A stretch of 64,000 nt of DNA from Macrostomum hystrix (taxonomy: Eukaryota > Platyhelminthes > Macrostomidae). The DNA is taken from assembly GCA_950097015.1 (NCBI GenBank), contig CATNEN010000038.1:9806001-9870000 (forward strand), in the 5' to 3' direction. Of this stretch, positions 43,332 to 55,900 are shown piece after piece (within the stretch, counting starts at the first letter, position 1; each line of letters starts with the position of its first letter). Under the pieces are notes generated by a model. The model saw nothing but the letters and a program-made list of their open reading frames with translations, had not been told where the DNA came from and did not search any database. A program made the position numbers and the translations under genes.

Positions 43332-46300
43332 TCCCTGATGGAATTGTCGCACACCAGCACACCGTCTACCATCGACACATTGCCCAGTCCGCCGCAGTCC
43401 ACGCCCGACAGCTTCGCCACTGGGGCCTCCACAAACTCATCTGCGGGCTTCCCTAACGGCATCTTTCCCTTTTTCGGCGGCGGCGGCGGTGGCGGCCGCG
43501 GCGTTAATCTGTTCCCGCAGGCGACGCCATTTGTCGCCGGCTGCGAGTTCGACCCTCCCCAGCAGCTTCAGCAGGCCGCGGCGCCCCTGACCTTCTCCGG
43601 TTCTTCACTGCTGTTCGATGCGTCTCCAGACAAGCCGCTGCAGCGTCCATATCAGCAGCCTCTACAGCCGCCTGCGTCAGCGCCCGAGCAGCTTCCGCTG
43701 TCCTCCACGGCCTACCGGCCCGGCCTGTTCTCTCGCGCCTCTCCGCCGCTTTATCCCGGCCAGGAGTCCGAGCTGTACGGCCCGGCCAGCTTTCAGAACG
43801 GCGCCATCATGGTGCCCCCCAGCCGGGAGTCAGGCGAGCCCAGCCTTCAGAACCCCAAGCAGTCCAAGCAGCAGGAAGTGCTCATGCTGGCTGAGCTGGG
43901 CCAGCTGCCATTGCCTGCCATGGAGAGTGAGTTGACGCCAGCCCCCAGAGCATCTCGCACCGAGATCCCTGAGCTCGAATCCGCGGCGAGGCCACATTCA
44001 TTTAGCGGAGAGAAAGTTCAGGGGGCTTGTCGTGCAATTAAATCCTGTGGTTAGAGCATAGGACTCACGAATTTCACAGAAAGACACTTAACTCTGCATT
44101 GCTACAGTTCACCCAGCTGTGTCCTACCAGTCGATTGTAAACTTTTTTTGCTAGAAGAGTACAAAAAATGTTTAAAGACGTAATGAGGGGAAATTGTAGA
44201 GCGCTCTCGCACCAATGTCCCTGAGCTCGATTCCGCGGCCAGGCCACATTCATTTGGGGCGCAGCCGCGGAAAGAAGGCTTGGGGGCTTGTCGTGCAATT
44301 TACGCCATTGAGGGCCAACCTACAAGGCACAGTGAAAGTTGACACTGCCTGACGATGAGAAAGTCAGGGCAGATGTGCACACCTGTGTGAACGTGTGCCT
44401 GCGTACAGTTATCTGTGTGCGTGTGTGCTCAGAAGTCAGCGAAATGGGCAGAATTGCCCCCTCGCTAGCTGCGGGACTTCTGTCACCATATGATATTCCA
44501 TTGATCGCAGCCCTCCTGCAATTATTATTATTAACAACAACAACAAGAGACGCTAGCCTCAAGAGTCAGGGAGGCAGTGTCAGATGGCGCGCCGCAGAGC
44601 CAGCGCGCGAACATGGTCCGCGCCGTTGGCAGTATCAGGCGCCCCAGCGTCACTCAGCAGGCAGTCGACGTAGTGGCGGATCCGAGCCTGGCCGCGCCTG
44701 AACGGGCCCTGCAGGGTGAGCAGCAGGACGTCCTGGGCGGGCTGGCGTCAGTAGCTCTCGGCCCGAATAACGTGGCCCGCTAGTCGAAGTCGCCCCTGGG
44801 CAGGATGGTGGACGGGCGTTGCAGCTGGGCTCTCTCGTACAGAGCCTCGGTCCCGACGCTCTCGTCAGCTTGAAAGGCCGCACGGAGCAGCCCCGACTGC
44901 GCCGAGTCCAGCTGCCGCTCCAGCGTAGCCGTCAGCGTCCACGACTCGGCGTTGTACAGCAGGACGGTCTGGACCACCGCCTGCCACAGCCGAGCCCTCT
45001 GGCGGTCAGGCAGCGCTGTGGACTGGAGGGCGGCCCGGATCGAACGGTAGGCCACCCAGAGAACGGCAGGTCCTCTGCACCGCCGGATGTCCTCTTCCAC
45101 GTTGGGCACCAGATGACACGGCGGAGTGCGAGGATCTGGGTCACTGTACCGCGCTGCGGCCGGAACCCGTTCTGCTCGTAACGGAGGTACGGGTCCAGCA
45201 CCAACTGCAGGCGATCGAGAAGCAGTCGGTTGAAAAGCTTCTCGGTGCAGGACATAATCGAGATCCCGCGGTGATCTTCTTTCCGCGTTGTCCCGGCCTT
45301 CTTCGGGATCGGCACGATGTGCGCCACGGTCCTCTCGGTGGGCGGAGGGGCGCCGTGAGCACGCGGTTCATGGCGCCTGTGACTTGGGAAGCCACACAGC
45401 GGAGCCGCAGCGCCTCGACCGGAACCTCCTCGAGCGCCTTGCCGCCAGATTTCTCCGAGCGAACCGCAGAACATCCTCCTCGGGGACTGGGCTGGTGCGA
45501 AAAGCCTCCTCAGCTGGCAGGGCCGTGTCCGTCGGCAGTGCGAAACTGGCTGGCAGCGGGGGCGAGGGTGCGTTTACAATGCCGGCGAAGAAGTCGCGCA
45601 ATTTATTGCTGCGCTCTTCCGGAGTGTCGCCGGTCAGATTTAGCGCCACACACCTCTTGCGCCCGTCAGGGTCCGAACGGCCGTCCACACTGCGCGGCTC
45701 CTCAAGTCGAGGCCAGCTGCTGTGATTGACTGGATGGCGTCGTCGACTGCGGCCTGCTGCCGCGTGTCCAGAAGACGCGCGAGCGCCTCCTCGGCGTCAC
45801 CAGTGGGCCGTTGGGATCTTTGGAGTCGCTCGATCTTTAACCGCGCCTGCCAGACTGGCTGCGATCGCTCCGCCGGTCGCATCAGCGGAACCGTCTTTTC
45901 AGCTGCAGCTCTCACAGCAGTGCTGATGTCGGCATTCTCCGCCTAGCACTGGTTTCCAAGCGCATCAGCGTTTTTTAAGTCGCCCGCGAATTGGTACTTC
46001 ACGCGCGGGTCTAACAGGGCACGATAGTAGCGCCGTGGCCGCTGCTTCGGAGGTCGGTAGAGCGGGTCGTTGAGCCGAAGGTCGCAGAGCAAGAGTCGGT
46101 GGTCGGACCGGAGAGCCAGCGGAGCCATGGTGTCGCAGTTGATGACGCGGCGGTGCTCGCGAGCGCGAACCAGCACATTATCGAGTTGCGCCAGCCGCCT
46201 CGTTGCATTCCGCCCACGTGCGTTCCGTCGCCTCCTCTTGCAGCCCTCGAAGGGGACCAAGCCAAAGGCGCGGTCCGATCAACACGCCGACGCCACCACG

Positions 46301-49300
46301 CCCGCGGCCGTCTGCCGACGTGTACAGGAGGCTCCATCCGGCTCCAAGGTCCTCAGGTTGAAGGCCTGGCTCAGCCACGATAGAGACCTGCAGCATTATG
46401 AGGTCTAGCTGTAGGTCGTGGGCCAGCTGGACGAGCAGAGTGCGACGCCAGGGGGCCTTCAGGGTCCGGCAGTTCAGCGTGCAGAGCCTGAGGCGACCAC
46501 CTGGTATGGCTAGGGCCCGATGACGTTGGGCCTCACGGTCCCCGGCGCCATCCGGCGGATCCGAGTCAGAAACGGCAGAGACCGGGGACGACTGGCATCT
46601 TAAAGCACCGCGAAGTCGCCCACACCGGTTGCGCTCACGCCGCCGCTCAGTGCGTGATGTGCCGATCTTGGCTGCCGCAGCCGAGGCGCGGCCTTCCGAG
46701 CCAACCGAGGTCATCCGCGGGCTGATAGGCTGACCACGATGCCAGAGGCTGGCTCTGCAAATGTAATGGCTATGCAAATGTAATGGCTCTGCAAATGTAA
46801 TGGCTCTGCAAATGTAATGGCTCTGCAAATGTAATGGCTCTGCAAATGTAATGGCTCTGGAAATGTAATGGCTCTGCAAATGTAATGGCTCTGCAAATTT
46901 AATGGCTATGCAAATGTAATGGCTCTGCAAATTTAATGGCTATGCAAATGTAATGGCTCTGCAAATTTAATGGCTATGCAAATGTAATGGCTATGCAAAT
47001 GTAATGGCTCTACAAATAGAATGGCTCTGCAAATGTAATCTGCAAATCTTATTTAATATTATTATTAATAAGACACAATGAGTTGCATTGCAGAAATACT
47101 GTAAAAAATGCGAGGCCAAACAGTTATATAATCCTTCCTCCCGTCATTCCAACCCGGCAGACTGGGACCCCAAGCAGAAGATGTTCTGGCTGAAGTGCAT
47201 GCTCACCAAGCACCTGCACCAGCCGTGCCCCTCGGAGCTGCCCGAGCGAGTGCAGAAGCTGCGCATGGTGGAGGCCTGCATCCGGGCCCAGCCCAACACG
47301 CAGCTAGAGAGCTACATCTCAATCTTTGGCGAGATCTTTGACAAGCGAATCGCACTTAAGCTGCAGTACGAGTTGGACGCCTGGAAGCAAGGTAGGCGTC
47401 GGATTATAACAAACCAAATTGAGCACAATTTTCAAAACTGATTGTTACCATTGCGAATTTCATTCCAGTTTGCGACAGCATTCCGGTTAAGATGACCCAC
47501 GCCAGTTACCTGGGTGAGTAGGGGGAAGTTAATTAATGGACCGCTAACGTCTTTGCCTGTTGAACCAACGTCCCTGCAATTTAAGCCCATTAATTTTAAG
47601 TCTGCGGCGAGTTAAGCCACGTAAAGTTTATTTGGTGTGGTTGCCGGAGCGTGACCGCCACATTGCTCCCCCTAGCGCTGGCCTAGGACCGAAACCGCAT
47701 CGGCAGGCACCGGCGAAGCGGAAGCTGGCGGCGACCGGACGCTGGAGGCAGGGCCGCTTGCACCGGTGGGAGGCCTGTCGGTAGGTGCGCCGGCGGCGGC
47801 GCTGGCGGTTGCGCAGCTGCGACCGGAGGGTCTCCATCCCATGGCAGTTGTGGCCGGCCGTCCCGGCGGGGGCGACCTCGTGGCCGCAGCGCCGGAGCCG
47901 GAACCGCCTCGCAGGGATCGAGCGCCGCAGGCTTGAGTCTGTCTAATGACACGTGATCCTGCCGCATGCCCAGGTCGAGGCGGAAGGTCCTGGCTCTGCG
48001 CTCAAGGACCTTGAAGGGCCCGAAGTAGGGCCGCTGCAGCGATGGCCGGTGGCCGTCGCGGCGGATGAAGACGTGCGTGCAGGACTCCAGGGCAGCAGGC
48101 ACGGAGTTAGCGACGCGGCCGTGTGGCGATGTTGGAGGCGGCCATAAAGATTGCACCGCGCTGCGTAGCCGTAGACCAGCTCGGCCGAGGAGACGCCGAT
48201 GTCCTCTTTGGGAGCCGTGCGGATGATCAGCAACGCCCAGGGTAGCTCGTCAGTCCTCGTCGGTCCGGTCAGGCGCGCTATCAGGGATGCCTTGAGCTGG
48301 CGGTGGAAGCGCTCCACCAGGCCGTTAGACTGTGGGTGAAAAGCGGTGGTGTGGTGCAGCTGCATGCCCAGCAGCCTCGACACGTTGGCACATAGCTCGG
48401 AGGTGAACTGGGAGTCGCGGTCGGACGTGACATCGCTGGGCACGCTTAAACGGGCGATCCAACCGGCGATGAAGGTGGATGCGCAGGAGGCAGCGGAAGT
48501 GTCGGCCAAAGGGAAAGCCTCCGGCCAGCGGGAGAACCTGTCGACGACGGTCAGCAGGTGCGTGAAACCGCGGGACTGCGGTAGCAGTCAGACAAAATCA
48601 ATGTGGACGTGCGCGAAACGACTACCGGGCACCGGGATGCTGGTGGGCGGGGCGTTCACGTGGCGCAGCACTTTAGCCGTCTGGCAGGCGATGCAGCTGC
48701 GAGCCCATTGGCCGACGTCCCTGTCGATGCCCGGCCACACGAACTTCTCGGACACTAGGCGCCGCGTACTGCGTACGGACGGGTGCGCCAGGCTGTGGAC
48801 AGCGTCGAAAACGGCGGCCGGTCACGGTGTCGCAGATGACCTCCAGGCCCGGACGCAACGCCACGCGCTTGAGCCGCAGGCCGGGATCGTTTGCCCCGGA
48901 AAATGTTGCACCCGGACAACCGCACCGGGTTGCGGTCTGGCATCGTGGCGTCGTTGAGCCGCCGGAAGTCGCCGCAGGGCCGCCAACCTGGAGGACTTTG
49001 GCACCATGTGCAGCTGCGACGACCAATGGCTGCAAGACCGCCGCACGATGCCCAGCTGCTTCAGGTTGCGGAATTCCTCCTTGGCCTCCTTGGTCAGGCG
49101 GCAGGCGGCGCGCCCTGGCGTGGACGGGCGGCCCGTCGCGTAGGAATATGCCCCCGTGGAGCGGCCGGGCTTTCTGGAAACTCGGCTCCATCAGCGTCGG
49201 GAACTCCGCGAGCAACTGGCTGTACGGGTCCCCAGCGACTGCGGCAGCGAGCTGCGGGGCCGTGCCGGACCAGAGCAGCAGGTGCAGGGCCGGTGGTTGC

Positions 49301-50312
49301 CGAGCAGGGCGAGCATTTCGGACGGGCGGCGGTCACCGAGGTCGGCCAGGTAGTGAAGCCGGCTGGCACGCTGCTGCAGCGTCAGGCCGAAGGTGCCGAG
49401 GAGGCGGGCCTTGAGATCGCCGTACTTAATCTCCTCCGGCGGGTTCTCAAGCACGTCCAGCAGGCGCTCGGCCGACTGCTGGTCCAGCGCAGCTACGAGG
49501 TGAAAGTACTTGGTATCGTCTTGCGTGATGTTGCGGAGGACGAATTGCGCCTCTGCCTGGATGAACCAGGCGCGAGGCTGGCTGGCCCAGAACGTGGGCA
49601 GCTTGAGGGCCACTGCAGACTCAGTTGACATACTGAGGGGTTCTTCTCAAACTGGCGGTTGAGAGTCGGGCTCACGAATGTGGCGAGTTGAGCCACGTAA
49701 AGTATATTTGGCAGAAGAAGGTTAAGGCGCACGAGGTAAAGGTCTTAAGTTATATAGGCCAGCGGTGTACACTGCGCAGCCAGTCAACGCACAGCGTTTA
49801 TGCACATAGCGCCGGCCTTCCTGGCCGGGGTTGGGGTGGCTGCCAGAGCGTGTGGCGTGACCGCCACTAGTCACAAAAATCCCCAAGTTGATTGACACCA
49901 AGCAACAATGCCACCAATCTTCCATTCCCTGTCAGCCGCCTCGCCCGAGAAGATCGGTGGCGACCACCTGTGGGAGCACATCCTGCGCCTCCTGATGAAC
50001 GAGGACCCGACCGTGGAGTGGCTGGCCATCCACGAGGGCTTATTCCGCTTCGTAGATAGCAGCGGCGCGGCCAGGTCGTGGGGCATGACCAAGGGCAACA
50101 TGAACATGAGCTATGAGAAGATGAGCCGCAGCATCAGGCAGTACTACACGGACGACAAGAACGGCCTGATCCAGAAGGCCACGGAATACCCAAAGCTGCA
50201 CTACCGCTTCAACATGTTCCACCCAGAAGTTGTGTCCTTCCTAAAGAAGAACTTTAACGAGGTCTGCCAGCGGCACGCCTTCCTGTGCAGTGTGGTTAAC
50301 GCGCTGCCCTGA
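43259..50312 (+). CDS. ETS-domain transcription factor (5' exon not found)
   Basis: Exons on the plus strand: about 43259-43922 (Ala, Gln, Ser and Gly-rich activation-type region), 47161-47391, 47469-47513 and 49936-50312 with TGA at 50310. Phases agree if the second exon starts after the long pyrimidine tract ending at 47160. The last exon is a winged-helix ETS DNA-binding domain: LWEHILRLLMNEDPTVEWL, FRFVDSSGAARSWG, MSYEKMSRSIRQYY, YPKLHYRF. The form SIRQYY rather than ALRYYY resembles the SPDEF branch. The exon at 47161 begins NWDPKQKMFWLKCML, like the start of a Pointed (SAM) domain, but then diverges. The first exon and start codon were not recognised; the upstream acceptor at 43258 follows a CTAAC branch-point-like site. 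The introns contain SINEs, a LINE remnant and a Ty3/Gypsy remnant. Expected role: sequence-specific transcription control in the nucleus. Confidence 0.8.
43950..44037 (+). mobile_element. SINE-B 5' fragment
   Basis: TCCCTGAGCTCGAATCCGCG and GGGGGCTTGTCGTGCAATT, cut by the SINE-A fragment at 44040. It lies just after the donor of the ETS Ala/Gln-rich exon. Confidence 0.6.
44040..44140 (+). mobile_element. SINE-A fragment inserted at a SINE-B end
   Basis: Starts GTGGTTAGAGCATAGGACTC and continues with ACACTTAACTCTGCATTGCT. It directly follows a truncated SINE-B copy. Confidence 0.55.
44196..44535 (+). mobile_element. SINE-B copy, full body
   Basis: All family blocks are present from GTCCCTGAGCTCGATTCCG to the AATTATTATTATTAAC tail, ending against the 3' end of the LINE remnant. 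Confidence 0.75.
44560..46735 (-). mobile_element. Non-LTR retrotransposon (LINE) remnant: endonuclease plus reverse transcriptase
   Basis: On the minus strand, broken frames read in order: an APE-type endonuclease start (RLCTLNCRTLKAPWRRTLL) near 46480, an endonuclease end (SDHRLLLCDLRL) near 46070, a linker domain (45370-45915), then a reverse transcriptase N-terminal region (NGFRPQRGTVTQILALRR) near 45160. The catalytic YADD palm is absent: the frame jumps directly to the thumb region (AVLWVAYRSIRAAL, LLYNAESWTL). Frame changes and the missing palm make it inactive. It sits inside an intron of the ETS gene, next to a SINE-B copy on its left and a 17-bp array on its right. Its clade is not certain. 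Confidence 0.75.
46735..47045 (+). repeat. 17-bp minisatellite
   Basis: About 18 copies of ATGTAATGGCTCTGCAA, ending about 115 bases before the ETS exon at 47161. The ATGCAAAT octamer motif occurs in variant units. Confidence 0.95.
47605..49868 (-). mobile_element. Ty3/Gypsy LTR retrotransposon, internally deleted
   Basis: The minus-strand element lies in the last intron of the ETS gene. The right-hand LTR (about 49677-49868) and left-hand LTR (about 47605-47665) share both ends (GGCGAGTT.AGCCACGTAAAG and GCGTGACCGCCAC), but the left one lacks most of its middle. Gag (49191-49631) has LPTFWASQPRAWFIQAEAQF and LADLGDRRPSEMLAL. Pol starts with a reverse transcriptase N-terminal piece (LLAEFPTLMEPSF region, about 48700-49215, frameshifted). 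An integrase core follows (47943-48509) with TSDRDSQFTSEL and HPQSNGLVERFHRQL, containing the second Asp and the Glu of the DDE triad. Protease, the RT catalytic core and RNase H are missing or scrambled. Confidence 0.8.
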
Positions 50313-50622
50313 TTGGCTGGGCCGATGGCAGTATCAGGGCGAGCCCCGCCACCCTTCTCTCTGACTTTTACAGGAGTTTTTTTCATACAAATTTTGTTGA
50401 ATAACATTTTTGATCTGTTTCTGTTTGTCTCTACCTCCGCTGTCTGTCTCTCTGTCCCGCTTGCTCCCAGCTACTCTCTCTCTCTCTCTCTTTCTCTCAA
50501 TCTTCTTAATCCCCACGTGGGACTCTCTAATTCACTCTGACGCTATTTCTGACACTCACCTCTCCTTGAAGTTGAAGAATTCACACGAGTTCCGACAAGT
50601 GCTTGACTTGGCTTTGATGGCC

Positions 50623-50628
50623 AATAAA
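50623..50628 (+). promoter_or_regulatory. Poly(A) signal of the ETS gene
   Basis: AATAAA about 310 bases after the ETS stop codon and just before the 23-bp array, in a T-rich context. This is the first canonical hexamer after the stop. Confidence 0.55.
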
Positions 50629-50704
50629 TGTAGACAAACTCTCTTCGTACATATTTATTTTTTTGTGCGCGCAAACTGACTCTTCTACCGGGCCTGTGCT
50701 CTGT

Positions 50705-51890
50705 ACGAGTTAACACTTGTGCTCAAGGTGCAGTTATACCTGTGCTCACTGCGTGCAGTTATACCTGTGCTCAGAGTGCAGTTATACATGTGCTCAAGGT
50801 GCAGTTATACCTGTGCTCACTGCGTGCAGTTATACCTGTGCTCAGAGTGCAGTTATACCTGTGCTCAGAGTGCAGTTATACCTGTGCTCAAGGTGGTTAT
50901 ACCTGTGCTCAAGGTGGTTATACCTGTGCTCAAGGTGCAGTTATACCTGTGCTCAGAGTGCAGTTATACATGTGCTCAAGGTGCAGTTATACCTGTGCTC
51001 AGAGTGCAGTTATACCTGTGCTCAAGGTGGTTATACCTGTGCTCAGAGTGCAGTTATACATGTGCTCAAGGTGCAGTTATACCTGTGCTCAGAGTGCAGT
51101 TATACATGTGCTCAAGGTGCAGTTATACCTGTGCTCAAGGTGGTTATACCTGTGCTCAAGGTGCAGTTATACCTGTGCTCAGAGTGCAGTTATACATGTG
51201 CTCAAGGTGCAGTTATACCTGTGCTCAGAGTGCAGTTATACCTGTGCTCAAGGTGGTTATACCTGTGCTCAAGGTGCAGTTATACCTGTGCTCAGAGTGC
51301 AGTTATACATGTGCTCAAGGTGCAGTTATACCTGTGCTCAGAGTGCAGTTATACCTGTGCTCAAGGTGGTTATACCTGTGCTCAGAGTGCAGTTATACCT
51401 GTGCTCAAGGTGGTTATACCTGTGCTCAGAGTGCAGTTATGCATGTGCTTAAGGTGCAGTTATACCTGTGCTCAGAGTGCAGTTATACATGTGCTCAAGG
51501 TGCAGTTATACCTGTGCTCAAGGTGGTTATACTGTGCTCAAGGTGCAGTTATACCTGTGCTCAGAGTGCAGTTATACCTGTGCTCAAGGTGGTTATACCT
51601 GTGCTCAAGGTGCAGTTATACCTGTGCTCAGAGTGCAGTTATACATGTGCTCAAGGTGCAGTTATACCTGTGCTCAGAGTGCAGTTATACCTGTGCTCAA
51701 GGTGGTTATACCTGTGCTCAAGGTGGTTATACCTGTGCTCAAGGTGGTTATACCTGTGCTCAAGGTGGTTATACCTGTGCTCAAGGTGCAGTTATACCTG
51801 TGCTCAAGGTTCAGTTATACCTGTGCTCAGAGTGCAGTTACACTTGTGCTCAAGGTGCAGTTACCTGTGCTCAGGGTGCTCAGGCGTATG
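50705..51890 (+). repeat. 23-bp minisatellite downstream of the ETS gene
   Basis: Units of GTGCTCAAGGTGCAGTTATACCT, GTGCTCAGAGTGCAGTTATACC and a 19-base short form without the CAGT, in mixed order. Starts about 80 bases after the poly(A) signal. Open frames across it are not considered genes. Confidence 0.95.
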
Positions 51891-51899
51891 TTTAGTTGT

Positions 51900-52914
51900 A
51901 TCGTTACAAACTCCCTATACATAACATCTATCTAGCAGTAATTGAGTATGTAGTTTGTGTTTTTTGACATCTCATTGTGATTACTTATCGATTTTTTCTG
52001 TTAAGTTCCTATTTAAATAATTAAGTTAGGGACAGGCTGTGCATTAGTACAAATTTGAAGTGACTGCACATTGCCACAAACCTTTCCTTCAATGAGACAG
52101 AAAACTGTTTGATAGGATTTTGATCCGATTTCTTGAAAAATGGTAAATCGAGCCTTTTTGCTTCTCTATTGAGCTTCCGATCATGCTGCCAAGGCCTTGA
52201 ATTGGTTTTTTTCGCACTATTCCACTTATACATACGCTCGTATTTATTATAATTATAATTAAACGAACATTGTGCAGCACACGATAATCCACTGCCACTT
52301 TTTTGTTTTTTCGTCAGTTGTTTCTCTAAAATAAATCTAGCTCTACTAACAAACTGAAAGAAAGTAGTATGCATGGAGAATTACTTCGTGCTTAGTTAGT
52401 TGTGAATCACACTATCAGCGTATGTTTCAAGTGAGTATCAGCGATCCGGTAAGAACTGGGCCTAGTGTATTTCATATTATACGCAACAGTAAGAAAATAA
52501 CTCCAAGAGTCCTGAACCAATCATAGAAGAGTAATCGCATCCAGCAGGTGACCAGCCTGGAACATTGCACACTAATAGCATTACCGCGCATAGCAACCGA
52601 ATGGTGGCACAGCTGACAGGATTGGGAAAAATAACGGAAAATGACTAGATCGAATTTGACTGCCTGAAAAAATATGCACAATGAGAAATATAAGAGAAAT
52701 AGCAGCTGACCACTTGCCGCGAGTAGTGTAAAAACAAGACTTAACAACTACTTGGGTGAGTGAGTAGTGCATTAGGAGAGTTCCCTCAAATCTTGCGGGT
52801 GGACAACAAATAACAAAACTAGTACAAATCATTCCGTACACAGAAAATCCCGTTTAGGGATCCCTGTAAAAATCCCTATTGCACTGTAAAAAGGATTAAG
52901 GGGTAATCTCGCCA
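51900..52914. other. Spacer between ETS and STIM genes (convergent)
   Basis: AT-rich, no coding signal seen. The ETS gene and STIM end toward each other here, so it should hold the STIM 3' UTR. Confidence 0.45.
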
Positions 52915-55900
52915 TTATCCAGTCAGCCTACCCTTGGCCTTCTTAATCTTCTTATCGGCGGCAGACTTGGATTTGACCAGAGTACGCAGTTGCAACCAGA
53001 AGCCGAAGCGACGGCTGCTGCTGCTGCTGCTGTTGCTGACTGCCGGTTCCGCGAAGCAGCCGGAGGCCTCTGATGCGCTGCAGCTGCCGGTGTTGCGAGA
53101 TGCGAGCTGCTCAGCTGACAGCTCCTCCTCTTCTAGATGAGGCGGGAGACTGATGGGAGACTCGAGCTCCGGTGGCGGCGGCGGTGGCAGCTGCTGAATG
53201 AGCAGCGGCCTGCTCAACCCGAGCTCAATTCGAGCCTTCTGCTGCTGCTGCAGGCTGTGGGTGCCCATGCGGGGCGGGCTGGATGCCGGGACGGAGCGAT
53301 CCCCGCTGGCCCTGGAATGCCAGTTTTGAGTTTGCCTGCTGCCCAATGGACACTGCACAATTGTCATAGGCTAGAGAAATTACTCACTCTGAAGGCAGCG
53401 AGAAGGTCACACCGGCACTGGCGAGCGAATCAGCAGCTGGCTTCAGCGAAGCGGAACCAGCGGCCGTGGCAGAGACCGACGCAACGCTGGTGTCAGCTAG
53501 GAGTTGAAAGCAAGGATAGCGACAATCAGCACTGACAGAACTGCGGAGACAGACAGACAGACAGCCTGACAGCCAAACAGACATCCTGACAGTCAGACAG
53601 ACAGACAGACAGACAGCCAAGCAGACATCCTGACAGTCAGACAGACAGACAGGCAGGCAGGCAGACAGCCTGACAGACAGAAAATCACACAGCAGCGTCA
53701 TTGAATTTTGAATATGTGAGTGAGATATACTGAATATCGAGAACACACACACACTCATTGAGTGTGTGTTTAGTACACAAAACACACAGAGTTGCGCATT
53801 GTTATGCAAGCAAATGAAGCCTCGTCAGGTCCATAAAGTACATGTAAAAGTGTGCGGTCGCATGTCACTATATGCCCAGTCTAATAACCTTCGGAGGTCA
53901 ACAAATGATTTTAATGATATATAAAATAAAATTTACAAAAACTACAGCGGGCGCATTGGTAACCAGCTAATGCAAAGGCAGGTTCGCATAGAAACTAAGT
54001 TAAAGTACAACCATGCCATGCCGTGCATCTGTAACGTGGGACGTGCGTACCGCAACTCACCTTTCAGCTGCTGCCTAGCAACGCTGCGTTGCATGCAAGG
54101 CGCGCTGCCGCCTGAGAAGGCGCGAATTGTTCAGATCAGGGGTCATTGGTGAAAGGTCACAGGACACGGGCCATAGGTACGTGGTTAGAGTACGCATTGG
54201 ATCAGGAGTCGTATGTAGGGTCATAGATCAAGGGTCATGAGTCAGGGTCATAGATCATAGGTCATGAGTCAGGGTCATAGATCATAGGTCATGAGTCAGG
54301 GTCATAGATCATAGGTCATGAGTCAGGGTCATAGATAGGTGGTCATGAGTCAGTGTCATAGATCATGGGTCATGAGTCAGTGTCATAGATCATGGGTCAT
54401 GAGTCAGGGGTCATAGATCATGGGTCATGAATTGGATCATAGATAAAGTCTCATGAATCGTGAGACATGAGCCAGGGTCAAAGATCATGGGTCATGAGTC
54501 AGGGTCATAGATTATGGGTCATAAGTCAGGTTTGTGTATCGCCGGTCATGAATCGTGGGTCATAAATAAGTGGTCACGGCCATAGATAAGTGGTCATGAG
54601 TCGGTCATAGATAAAGGCTCATGGATCATGGGTAAAAAAATTATTTAGCTGCAAAGTTAAAAATTTCATGGAAAATTTTAGACGTTATAGTTTTATCAGA
54701 AAAAAATACTTTTTAAGATTCGCACAAGTAAACCAACAGCAACAGAGCACCGCACAGCCATCCATCATCAAACTCACGCTTGGCAAGCATTCTGGAGTCG
54801 CCGACGCTACCGACTGAGCTGGTGCAACAGCCGCGACCGGCGCCCGAGTTCAGCAGGTCGTGCATTGAGGCCACACTGGACTGCTTGGCGAACAGGCTGG
54901 CTGCAACATGCGGACAGAGCGATGGGGGCTGCGGCTAGTGACATGCGGGCTGAGCACGAATCACTGACACCATGCGGCTCGGAATGGGGATGGAACGGGA
55001 CGGGACTGGCTTTGAGGGGACCGGATTTTGAGGATGGCATTTAGTAGAAACGAGATAGGATTTAAGACAAGCGGGTTGGGATTTAGGATTAGCGGGATGG
55101 GAATACAGATTAGCAAGATGGGAATACAGATTAGCGGGTTGGGATTTATGATTAGCGGGATGGGAATACAGATTAGCAGGATGGGAATACAGATTAGCGA
55201 GATGGGAATACAGATTAGCGGGGTGGGAATACAGATTAGCGAGATGGGATTTAAGACAAGCGGGTTGGGATTTATGATTAGCGGGATGGGAATACAGATT
55301 AGCGAGATGGGAATACAGATTAGCAGGATGGGAATACAGATTAGCGAGATGGGATTTGAGACTAGTGGGTTGGGATTTATGATTAGCGAGATGGGATTAC
55401 AGATTAGCGAGATGGGATTTATAAGAAGCGAGATGGGATTTATAAGAAGCGAGATGGGATTTATAAGAAGCGAGATGGGATTTATAAGAAGCGGGATGGG
55501 ATTTATGATTAGCGAGATGGGATTTATGATTAGCGAGACCATATGGGTACATGGTTCCCATAAGAAACGAGATGGGATTGAAGACTAGCGGGATAGGATT
55601 ACAGATTAGCGAGATGGGTTTTATAAGAAGCGAGATGGGATTTATAAGAAGCGGGATGGGATTTATAAGAAGCGGGATGGGATTTATAAGAAGCGAGATG
55701 GGATTTATAAGAAGCGAGATGGGATTTATAAGAAGCGGGATGGGATTTATAAGAAGCGGGATAGGATTTATGAGTAGCGGGATGGGATTTTTAAGAAGCG
55801 AGATGGGATTTATAAGAAGCGGGATGGGATTTATAAGAAGCGGGATGGGATTTATAAGAAGCGAGATGGGATTTATAAGAAGCGGGATGGGATTTATAAG

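Noticed and set aside
47088-47160. Extension of the Pointed-like ETS exon upstream to a CAG at 47093
   Set aside because: The phase would give a stop when joined to the donor at 43922; the acceptor at 47160 with its pyrimidine tract fits the phase.
49908-49935. ATG start for the ETS domain at 49908
   Set aside because: The stretch before 49936 is a pyrimidine-rich acceptor, and phase fits joining to the exon at 47469-47513.
50717-51935. Cys/Tyr-rich proteins of about 400 residues
   Set aside because: By-product of the 23-bp array, with equally open frames side by side.
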